A stretch of 8,136 nucleotides of DNA from Clostridiales bacterium (GTDB lineage Bacteria; Bacillota; Clostridia; Saccharofermentanales; UBA5734). The stretch covers positions 1 through 8,136 of the forward strand of contig SLHU01000054.1 of the NCBI GenBank assembly GCA_007135995.1. Reading direction: 5' to 3'. The notes under the pieces are model-generated. The model saw only the letters and a list, made by a program, of their open reading frames with translations. It did no database searches and was not told the DNA's origin. Shown here one piece after another: positions 1-5,142 of this stretch (position 1 is the first letter of the stretch; every line of letters begins with the position of its first letter). Both the position numbers and the translations under genes were made by a program.

Positions 1-255
1 GCTTTCGATCCCGATTAAGTAAGATGTATCTCCGCCATTAAACGCATAAAAGAACCTCCGTCATCACCAGAATAAGACGGAGGTTCTTATTTTATCAATT
101 TGGCAAAGAAAACTGCTTCTGAATATGTATTGAGGAGAGGTTGAATTTGCCCTTTCCATGTCTATTGAGCCACGCAACATCATGACGATTGTACGTTTGC
201 CCTCTTGCTTTTGCTTCAGATCCGGAAAGAACCTGCTGCTGCGGGCAAAAAAAGC
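1..255. other. Non-coding left flank; no gene supported
   Basis: No convincing gene is visible. Three short plus-strand frames end within the first 41 bases (stops at 16-18, 20-22 and 39-41), so the tail of an upstream plus-strand gene could lie here, but none can be recognised. A minus-strand frame stays open from the serS end down to a TGA at 95-97 without a start codon and ribosome binding site in a sensible place. TTTGCCC occurs twice (146-152 and 196-202) and its complement GGGCAAA once (243-249), so the serS 3' flank could form alternative weak hairpins. The only strong structure is the inverted repeat at 51-87. Confidence 0.5.
51..87. terminator. Bidirectional intrinsic terminator hairpin (candidate)
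   Basis: AGAACCTCCGTC (51-62) is perfectly complementary to GACGGAGGTTCT (76-87), a 12-bp stem with a 13-nt loop. Reading plus, the stem is followed by TATTTTAT; reading minus, by TTTATG. It could therefore end serS transcription after a 3' UTR of about 170 nt, end a plus-strand gene left of the window, or do both. On the minus strand the distal arm contains GGAGG seven bases before an ATG, but that frame stops after 10 codons, so a sequestered ribosome site is less likely than a terminator. Confidence 0.65.
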
Positions 256-1539
256 TTAAGCGTTGATTATGCGTTGTCCGCCCATCCAGGGCTGCAAAAC
301 CTCAGGGATGAGGATGCTGCCGTCTTCCTGCTGATACTGTTCAACAATAGCCGGGAATATGCGGCTAGTCGCCAGGCCGGAGGCATTAAGTGTGTGCGCA
401 AAAGCAGGTTTGCCAGTGACTTTGTCTCTGTATCTGATATTACCGCGGCGAGCCTGATAATCACCTGCGCTAGAAGCCGAGCTCACTTCTTTGTAATCAT
501 TCATGCTGGGGATCCATACTTCAATATCATATGTCTTGCGCATAAAAGCGCTGCAGTCACCGGCTGCCAGTTTGCTTAGCCTGTAGTGAAGACCCAGTTT
601 TTCAACCAGGTTCGCCGCTTTATGCACCAGTTCTTCGAGCGCTGCTTCAGAATGATCTGGTTCAGTGTACTGAAACAGTTCGATTTTATTAAACTGATGT
701 CCGCGAATCATTCCTCTTTCCTCAGCACGATAACTGCCTGCTTCTTTGCGGTAGCAAGGGGTGAAAGCGAAATATTTCAGCGGCAGTCTGTCTGTATCTA
801 TGATTTCATCACGATGCAGGTTGACGAGCGCTGTTTCTGCTGTCGGGAGAATAAAATGTGTGAATGACTCCTTATCATCTCTTTTAAGCTGAAAGACATC
901 TTCCTCAAACTTCGGAAACTGTCCGGCAGTATAGCCGCAGCTGTAGTTGAGAATATGCGGGGGCAATAACATCTGGTAACCATCCTGAAGATGCTCTGCG
1001 ATAAAAAAGTTCAGCAAGGCCCATTCGAGCCGGGCACCATCGCCTGTATAAATCCAAAAACCGCTGCCGCCAAGCTTTGCGCCCCGCGCATAATCAATCA
1101 GACCTGTTGCTTCAACAAGATCCACATGATGTCTTGGACTGAAGCTGAAAGAGGGTTTTTCACCGCTGATTTTAATCACCTGATTATTTTCTTTTCCTCC
1201 GGCGGGCACATCATCAGCAGGCAAATTGGGCAATGAGGCAAGAAAACTGTTCTGCTTTTGCTCAAGCAGGGCCAGCTGTTCATCACCCTCCCTGACCGCA
1301 TCGCTGATTTTTTTCATGTCTGCCAGAACAGACGCAATATCTGTTCCTTCTTTTTTCATTTTGGGAATGAGCGCTGAAGTCTTGTTTTTTTCAGCTTTCA
1401 GATCCTCTGTTTGTTTGATCAGCTGTCTGCGCTGCCTGTCCTGTTCCAGGAAAGCGGTGAAATCGACTTCAAACCCTTTATGCGACAATTTTCCGGCCAC
1501 AAATTCAGGGTGATTTCGAATTAGATTAATATCCAGCAT
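256..1539 (-). CDS. serS: Seryl-tRNA synthetase (SerRS)
   Basis: Cytoplasmic class II aminoacyl-tRNA synthetase that charges tRNA-Ser (and tRNA-Sec, where present) with serine using ATP. The product is 427 residues, normal for bacterial SerRS. Residues about 25-100 form the charged, heptad-rich antiparallel coiled-coil arm that grips the long variable arm of tRNA-Ser. The catalytic domain follows, with the serine-pocket TAE (233-235), motif 2 as CYRKEAGS (R264, E266) and motif 3 as GLATSR (388-393, R393). The start is the ATG at 1537-1539, with GGAGG 5 nt upstream; a longer frame beginning TTG at 1551 would overlap that ribosome site. Oddities: the serine-site segment reads TAETALVN rather than the common TAEVP/TSEVxLTN type, and the SSCSNCGDFQARR-like segment is SSASSAGDYQARR, so this is a divergent SerRS branch. 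No T-box leader lies upstream. The family assignment is secure; whether it is the only serS in the genome is unknown. Confidence 0.97.
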   Translation of the reverse strand: MLDINLIRNHPEFVAGKLSHKGFEVDFTAFLEQDRQRRQLIKQTEDLKAEKNKTSALIPKMKKEGTDIASVLADMKKISDAVREGDEQLALLEQKQNSFLASLPNLPADDVPAGGKENNQVIKISGEKPSFSFSPRHHVDLVEATGLIDYARGAKLGGSGFWIYTGDGARLEWALLNFFIAEHLQDGYQMLLPPHILNYSCGYTAGQFPKFEEDVFQLKRDDKESFTHFILPTAETALVNLHRDEIIDTDRLPLKYFAFTPCYRKEAGSYRAEERGMIRGHQFNKIELFQYTEPDHSEAALEELVHKAANLVEKLGLHYRLSKLAAGDCSAFMRKTYDIEVWIPSMNDYKEVSSASSAGDYQARRGNIRYRDKVTGKPAFAHTLNASGLATSRIFPAIVEQYQQEDGSILIPEVLQPWMGGQRIINA

Positions 1540-1544
1540 ATATG

Positions 1545-1549
1545 CCTCC
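1545..1549 (-). promoter_or_regulatory. serS ribosome binding site
   Basis: GGAGG on the minus strand, 5 nt before the ATG at 1539. It decides the start, because the only in-frame alternative (TTG, 1549-1551) overlaps it and has no Shine-Dalgarno of its own. Confidence 0.85.
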
Positions 1550-1599
1550 AATCAGTATTCATCAGACTGCCGGCAGGCAGCCAATAAGACCATTTCATT

Positions 1600-1618
1600 C
1601 CTGTTATCATATCACAGG
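1600..1618 (-). promoter_or_regulatory. Candidate serS promoter -10 within an operator-like dyad
   Basis: Read on the minus strand, CCTGTGATATGATAACAGG is a 19-bp inverted repeat with 7 of 8 arm positions matching around a 3-nt centre. It contains TATGAT (1606-1611), a good -10; the best -35 at 17-bp spacing is only TTTCAG. A start near 1599 would give a leader of about 60 nt, with a small CTGCC/GGCAG hairpin at 1567-1580. The dyad overlaps the -10, a place where a repressor could act. Promoter and operator are both inferred. Confidence 0.4.
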
Positions 1619-1650
1619 GGGATGAATGCTGAAAAGATGCAGCGCGGATC

Positions 1651-2379
1651 TTATTTAGACTTAATCTTCCTGAGCGCCTGCAAATCCCTGATCGTGAATG
1701 CCTGCCGGTAAAAATCTATCATACCTTCTTTTTTCATCCTTCCAAGCTCGCGTGACAGCGAAGGACGGGAAACATTCAGATAGTCCGCCATCGCTTCCCG
1801 ATTAAAGGGAACCATAAAGGTAGTGTTTCCTTTCTGGACATAGGCATCATACAGAAATGCCGCCAGTTTGCGGCGTATCCGCTTCATCTGGAGATAATGG
1901 ATGCGATTGTTCATATTGACAGCCCGCTGCGACACAATGGTCAGCATATTCCGGATCAGCGTCTGGTGCGCAAAACAACTGTCAGCGCAAGGACTGCTGA
2001 TTCTGTCAGCCGGTATCATCCAGATGCGGCAGTCTGTTAATGCGACTACATTATTGAGCCATCGCTCAACGCCGGAAAACGCTGATACTTCACCAAACAC
2101 GTCTGAGCGGCTGAATGTCCCCAGAATAAGTCTTTCTCCTGTAACATCATCTTTTTGAACCAGCACTTCACCATCCATCACAATGCCCAGGCTTGACTGA
2201 GGAGCACCCGCCTGAAATATAAGCTGTTTTTCTTTACAGATAATCTCATTGATCTGAAAACACGTTAGTAAAACCCTAAGTTCATGCGTGCTGACATTCT
2301 TGAAAAGCTGGCAATGACTGGCCGTGTCTAGATCTGACTGGCTATAGTCAGGCTGAACCATACGCTTCTGCTGCTGCAT
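1651..2379 (-). CDS. hcpR: Crp/Fnr-family transcriptional regulator, HcpR-like
   Basis: DNA-binding regulator of 242 residues. An N-terminal cyclic-nucleotide-binding-type beta-barrel (about 20-125, with GAPQSSLGIVMDGEVLV and DVFGEVSAFSG) is followed by a dimerisation helix (about 135-175) and a C-terminal Crp-type winged helix, whose recognition helix is around VSRPSLSRELGRM (203-215). Six cysteines lie in the sensor half (about residues 23, 40, 48, 117, 131, 135), but not in the CX2CX5C spacing of classical FNR, so an FNR-type [4Fe-4S] sensor is not indicated. Divergence from the ferredoxin/hcp pair is the classic context of HcpR, the NO-responsive regulator of hcp; some HcpR proteins bind haem. 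The start is the ATG at 2379, with GTGAGG 6 nt upstream; an upstream in-frame GTG (2391) has no ribosome site. Assignment as HcpR rests on context plus family and is likely but not proven. Confidence 0.85.
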   Translation of the reverse strand: MQQQKRMVQPDYSQSDLDTASHCQLFKNVSTHELRVLLTCFQINEIICKEKQLIFQAGAPQSSLGIVMDGEVLVQKDDVTGERLILGTFSRSDVFGEVSAFSGVERWLNNVVALTDCRIWMIPADRISSPCADSCFAHQTLIRNMLTIVSQRAVNMNNRIHYLQMKRIRRKLAAFLYDAYVQKGNTTFMVPFNREAMADYLNVSRPSLSRELGRMKKEGMIDFYRQAFTIRDLQALRKIKSK

Positions 2380-2385
2380 CCTTAA

Positions 2386-2391
2386 CCTCAC
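2386..2391 (-). promoter_or_regulatory. Ribosome binding site of the HcpR-like gene
   Basis: Minus-strand GTGAGG ends 6 nt before the ATG at 2379. This is why that ATG is preferred to the in-frame GTG, which lies within the same six bases. Confidence 0.7.
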
Positions 2392-2398
2392 CGCACTT

Positions 2399-2414
2399 CG
2401 TAGCTATAGCTACG
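2399..2414. promoter_or_regulatory. Perfect 16-bp palindrome, candidate Crp/Fnr-type operator
   Basis: CGTAGCTATAGCTACG is identical on both strands and lies between the divergent regulator and ferredoxin/hcp genes, 20 bp from the regulator's ATG. Its centre (2406.5) is -41.5 from a predicted plus-strand start at G2448, the canonical class II activator position for Crp/Fnr proteins. For the regulator's own transcript it would lie just downstream of the start and could act as an autorepression block. That the HcpR-like protein binds it is inference. Confidence 0.6.
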
Positions 2415-2431
2415 TAATTTTAAGTGTTTAT

Positions 2432-2437
2432 ATTGTA
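2432..2437 (-). promoter_or_regulatory. Candidate -10 of the HcpR-like gene promoter
   Basis: Minus-strand TACAAT (5 of 6 to TATAAT), with a weak -35, TGAAGT (2455-2460), at exactly 17 bp. The predicted start is near 2425, upstream of the 16-bp palindrome. It overlaps the candidate plus-strand -10, so the two divergent promoters would compete or be co-regulated. Confidence 0.4.
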
Positions 2438-2441
2438 CACT
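2436..2441 (+). promoter_or_regulatory. Candidate -10 of the ferredoxin-hcp operon promoter
   Basis: TACACT, with TG directly in front, lies 22 bp downstream of the 16-bp palindrome, and there is no recognisable -35. A weak -35 with an activator site centred at -41.5 fits an activator-dependent promoter. The start would be near 2448, giving a leader of about 65 nt. That leader contains a further TGTAT/ATACA dyad with an 8-nt spacer (2469-2486). Confidence 0.4.
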
Positions 2442-2501
2442 AAGCAAGTATCAGACTTCAAATAATCGTGTATCAACTGTTATACATGAAGTCATACACC
2501 C

Positions 2502-2507
2502 AGGAGG
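2502..2507 (+). promoter_or_regulatory. Ribosome binding site of the ferredoxin-like gene
   Basis: AGGAGG, 5 nt before the ATG at 2513. It rules out the GTG at 2468 and an ATG at 2486, both in frame but without a Shine-Dalgarno, as the main start. Confidence 0.9.
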
Positions 2508-2512
2508 TTGTC

Positions 2513-3277
2513 ATGAAAAGAAAAATAATAGAAATCAATGAAGAAAAATGTAACGGCTGTGGTCTTTGTGTCACAGCTTGTCATGAAGGAGCACTTACCA
2601 TGGTTGACGGCAAGGCTAAACTGATATCTGAAAGTTATTGCGACGGCCTTGGTGACTGTCTGCCTCAATGTCCAACTGATGCGATTATCATAACCGAACG
2701 GGAGGCTGATCCGTTTATCGCTCCGGCACCTGGCTCGCCAGCTGATATAAAGCTCAAAAACCCGGCAGATCGTGACCAAAATAAACCCGGCACACCTGTT
2801 TTCACCTGCCCGGGCACACAGGCACGCTTGTTTGCGCAAGCACCAGAAACCAAAAAGCCCCTTGATCTTCCTGCTTCAGCTGCAGATCCTGTCCATGACA
2901 ATCAGGTTCAGTCAGAGCTGCGCCAGTGGCCTGTTCAGATTAAACTCGCACCTGTCAAGGCGCCGTTTTTTGATCAGGCACATCTGCTCATCGCAGCTGA
3001 CTGCGCGGCCTATGCCAGAGCAACCTTTCATAAGGACTTCATGCGCAATAAAATCACAATCATCGGCTGCCCGAAACTTGATCATGGAGACTACTCAGAG
3101 AAACTGGGTCAGATTATTGCCAGCAACAATCTGAAAAGCATCACGATCGTCCGAATGGAAGTCCCTTGCTGCGGCGGACTCGAACAGGCTGCTAAACAGG
3201 CAATGCTTCAGTCTGGCGAGTTAATTCCATGGCAGGTCGTGACAATTGGTACAGATGGCAGCCTTCTTGACAATTAA
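2513..3277 (+). CDS. 4Fe-4S ferredoxin-like protein of the hcp operon
   Basis: Soluble electron-transfer protein of 254 residues, most likely the redox partner of Hcp. The N-terminus is a bacterial two-cluster ferredoxin fold. The first site is CNGCGLCVTAC (C13, C16, C19, C23), a complete [4Fe-4S] motif. The second is CDGLGDCLPQCP (C43, C49, C53), where the expected second cysteine is L46. This CDGLG form recurs in hcp-linked ferredoxins of this family, so it is a family trait and may hold a three-cysteine cluster. A proline/alanine-rich linker (about 66-135) with CPG (C99) leads to a conserved C-terminal domain (about 140-254) with AADC (C164), IGCPKLD (C186) and EVPCCGG (C219, C220), whose function I do not know. 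The start is the ATG at 2513, with AGGAGG 5 nt upstream, not the earlier in-frame GTG at 2468. It lies 91 nt before hcp on the same strand. Confidence 0.88.
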   Translation: MKRKIIEINEEKCNGCGLCVTACHEGALTMVDGKAKLISESYCDGLGDCLPQCPTDAIIITEREADPFIAPAPGSPADIKLKNPADRDQNKPGTPVFTCPGTQARLFAQAPETKKPLDLPASAADPVHDNQVQSELRQWPVQIKLAPVKAPFFDQAHLLIAADCAAYARATFHKDFMRNKITIIGCPKLDHGDYSEKLGQIIASNNLKSITIVRMEVPCCGGLEQAAKQAMLQSGELIPWQVVTIGTDGSLLDN

Positions 3278-3295
3278 GTCATTGAGGCTGATGAT
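3267..3295 (+). promoter_or_regulatory. Candidate internal promoter for hcp
   Basis: A perfect TTGACA (3267-3272) is followed 17 bp later by GATGAT (3290-3295, 4 of 6 to TATAAT). The -35 overlaps the last codons of the ferredoxin-like gene. A start near 3302 would let hcp be made separately from its partner, with the hairpin at 3329-3351 near the 5' end of that transcript. The prediction is from spacing and sequence only. Confidence 0.35.
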
Positions 3296-3328
3296 TAAAC
3301 TAAACAAACTAATCAAACCAATCAATAA

Positions 3329-3351
3329 TATGCCTGTCCACGACAGGCATA
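3329..3351 (+). promoter_or_regulatory. Stable hairpin just upstream of the hcp ribosome site
   Basis: TATGCCTGTC (3329-3338) and GACAGGCATA (3342-3351) form a perfect 10-bp stem with a 3-nt CAC loop. No U-run follows, so it is not a standard terminator. It ends 7 nt before the hcp GGAGG. It could stabilise the 5' end of hcp mRNA, mark a processing site in the ferredoxin-hcp transcript, or be a protein-binding dyad. Confidence 0.6.
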
Positions 3352-3368
3352 ATCATTAGGAGGATTTT

Positions 3369-4982
3369 ATGACTAATATGTATTGTTTTCAATGTGAGCA
3401 GACAATTGCCGGCAAAGGGTGTACAGCGATCGGTGTTTGCGGTAAACAGCCGTCAACCTCGGACCTTCAGGATCAGCTGACTGTTGCCCTGATTGAACTG
3501 GCGATGGTTATGGAAGATCAGCCCATGACAGATCATGCGGCGCAGCTGATGATGGAAGGACTCTTCACGACTGTCACAAATGTGAATTTCGATGATGTAT
3601 CGATAAAAAAACTAATTGGACTTGTTGAAGCGGAGACAAACGCATATCAGACACAAAGTATCAACTGTGAAGCCTGCAGCGGCTGCTGCAGCGTCCAGAC
3701 TGACATCTCGTCACCTGATGAGCTGTTTAAGGGCGACCCTGATATCGTCTCCCTGCGGTCGCTGCTTTTGCTTGGTCTGCGCGGAATGGCAGCTTACGCA
3801 TATCATGCATATGTTCTTGGCAAGCAGGACTCAGAAGTGACGGAGGCGCTGTTTGAAGGCATGAGAGTGGTTGGGACAAATCGTTCGGCTGAGGCCTGGC
3901 TGAAAGAGCTGATGAAATTCGGTATGGATAACTACCGTTGTATGGAACTGCTTGACGAAGCCAATACCTCAGCCTATGGCAATCCATCACCAACCCCTGT
4001 GACGATGAAAATCGAGAAAGGACCGTTTATTGTTGTTTCCGGACATGATCTTCATGATTTGAAACAGCTCCTCGAGCAAACAGAGGATAAGGGTGTCAAT
4101 ATCTATACGCATGGTGAGATGCTGCCGGCTCACGGATATCCGGAGTTAAAGAAATACAGTCACCTGAAAGGTAATTTCGGTACTGCCTGGCAGAATCAGC
4201 AAAAAGAGTTCCGCGATGTTCCCGGCGCGTTCCTGTTTACAACAAACTGTCTGATGCCGCCCAAAAAGACCTATGCCGACCGCGTATTCACAACTGCTGT
4301 GGTAGAGTACCCCGGTTTGGTTCATATTCCTGACAGCATCACGGGTCAAAAAGACTTCTCCCCTGTCATTGAAAAAGCACTTGCGCTTGGCGGTTATAAG
4401 AGTGACAAAACCATGACCGGCATTAATGGCGGCAGTGAACTGACCACAGGTTTTGGTCATGCGACTGTTTTATCGGCAGCTGACAAGGTCATTGAAGCAG
4501 TTCAGTCAGGTGCGCTGAAGCATATCCTTCTGGTTGGCGGCTGCGACGGTGCAAAACCGGGGCGCAATTATTATACAGATATTGTCGCACAATCGCCGGC
4601 TGATACACTTATTCTGACGCTCGCCTGCGGCAAATACCGTTTCAATGATATGGATATCGGCAACATTGGTCCCTTCCCGCGTATTATGGATATGGGACAG
4701 TGCAATGATTCCTATTCCGCAATAAAAGTAGCGGTTGCTTTGTCAGAAGCATTGGAAACTGATATCAACGATCTGCCGCTTACGCTGGTTTTATCCTGGT
4801 ATGAGCAAAAAGCAGTCTGTGTCTTGCTGACACTGCTGGCGCTTGGCGTAAAAAATATTTACCTGGGTCCGACATTGCCGGTTTTTGTTTCAGAAAACGT
4901 CCTGAACATACTGGTAGAGCAGTTTGGCATTCGTCCTGTCGGTTCAGCTCAGCAAGATCTGGCTGATATTCTCGGAGCCTGA
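3369..4982 (+). CDS. hcp: Hybrid cluster protein (Hcp; hydroxylamine/NO reductase), class I
   Basis: Cytoplasmic iron-sulfur-oxygen enzyme that reduces hydroxylamine in vitro and NO in vivo in studied members, protecting anaerobes from nitrosative stress. The product is 537 residues, close to the class I norm. N-terminal cysteines C6, C9, C18, C24 have the CX2CX8CX5C spacing of class I proteins. All hybrid-cluster ligands known from the Desulfovibrio enzyme have counterparts: H226 (SGHDLHD), E250 (THGEM), C294 (TTNCL), C392 (GGCDG, the persulfide position), C420 (LACGKYRFN), C445 (GQCNDSYS), and E479 and K481 (WYEQKAV). It should therefore be active. Unusual is an additional CEACSGCC (C100, C103, C106, C107) where the Desulfovibrio protein has a longer cysteine-free segment. 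The start ATG has GGAGG 5 nt upstream. The ferredoxin-like gene precedes it and a strong terminator follows. Confidence 0.98.
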   Translation: MTNMYCFQCEQTIAGKGCTAIGVCGKQPSTSDLQDQLTVALIELAMVMEDQPMTDHAAQLMMEGLFTTVTNVNFDDVSIKKLIGLVEAETNAYQTQSINCEACSGCCSVQTDISSPDELFKGDPDIVSLRSLLLLGLRGMAAYAYHAYVLGKQDSEVTEALFEGMRVVGTNRSAEAWLKELMKFGMDNYRCMELLDEANTSAYGNPSPTPVTMKIEKGPFIVVSGHDLHDLKQLLEQTEDKGVNIYTHGEMLPAHGYPELKKYSHLKGNFGTAWQNQQKEFRDVPGAFLFTTNCLMPPKKTYADRVFTTAVVEYPGLVHIPDSITGQKDFSPVIEKALALGGYKSDKTMTGINGGSELTTGFGHATVLSAADKVIEAVQSGALKHILLVGGCDGAKPGRNYYTDIVAQSPADTLILTLACGKYRFNDMDIGNIGPFPRIMDMGQCNDSYSAIKVAVALSEALETDINDLPLTLVLSWYEQKAVCVLLTLLALGVKNIYLGPTLPVFVSENVLNILVEQFGIRPVGSAQQDLADILGA

Positions 4983-5003
4983 TCTGAAATCTGTATGCAG
5001 CTG

Positions 5004-5032
5004 AAAAGAGCTGGCTTAGCCAGCTCTTTTTT
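5004..5032 (+). terminator. Intrinsic terminator after hcp
   Basis: AAAAGAGCTGGC (5004-5015) and GCCAGCTCTTTT (5019-5030) pair around a TTA loop and run into six T residues (5027-5032). It begins 21 nt after the hcp stop and should separate the ferredoxin-hcp operon from the flavoprotein gene. Confidence 0.92.
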
Positions 5033-5044
5033 ATGGCACCATTA

Positions 5045-5104
5045 TGTGATACCATCACGTTGTGTACGATATGCTTAAAGACATATCCTGCCGTAAATCA
5101 TAAT
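5045..5104 (+). promoter_or_regulatory. Putative promoter/operator region of the TrxB-like gene
   Basis: The stretch after the hcp terminator holds two dyads: TGTGATACCATCACG (5045-5059; GTGAT/ATCAC arms, 3-nt centre) and GATATGcttaaagaCATATC (5068-5087; perfect 6-bp arms, 8-nt spacer). The best -10 is CATAAT (5099-5104), with only a poor -35 overlapping the second dyad. These indicate separate, regulated transcription, but the exact promoter cannot be fixed. The first dyad shares its core with the one over the serS -10. Confidence 0.35.
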
Positions 5105-5142
5105 CGGCAAATTTTAATCATTTTTCATCAGGAGGATTAACT

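Noticed and set aside
1..40. tRNA-like or gene-start reading at the left edge
   Set aside because: CGGGATCGAAAGC on the minus strand hints at a T-arm, but no cloverleaf can be drawn, and the ATG after GGAGG on that strand opens only 10 codons.
159..259. Plus-strand 33-codon frame starting ATG at 159
   Set aside because: The nearest purine-rich stretch (132-140) is too far from the ATG, no family is recognised, and it runs into the serS stop. It cannot be separated from chance.
267..464. Minus-strand 65-codon frame inside serS
   Set aside because: Another frame of serS, without a ribosome site or family features.
205..579. Plus-strand frame of 124 codons overlapping the serS 3' end
   Set aside because: It lies antisense to well-supported serS sequence, has no ribosome site and shows no recognisable motif.
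1540..1650. T-box or other riboswitch in front of serS
   Set aside because: The spacer is only 111 bases, has no AGGGTGGNACCGCG-like T-box sequence, and lacks a terminator hairpin with a U-run.
2468..2512. Upstream GTG start for the ferredoxin-like gene
   Set aside because: No Shine-Dalgarno precedes it, it adds 15 residues not typical of the ferredoxin fold, and AGGAGG sits correctly before the ATG at 2513.
2492..2901. Minus-strand frames of 115 and 78 codons across the ferredoxin-like gene
   Set aside because: Antisense shadows of a gene with clear cluster motifs.
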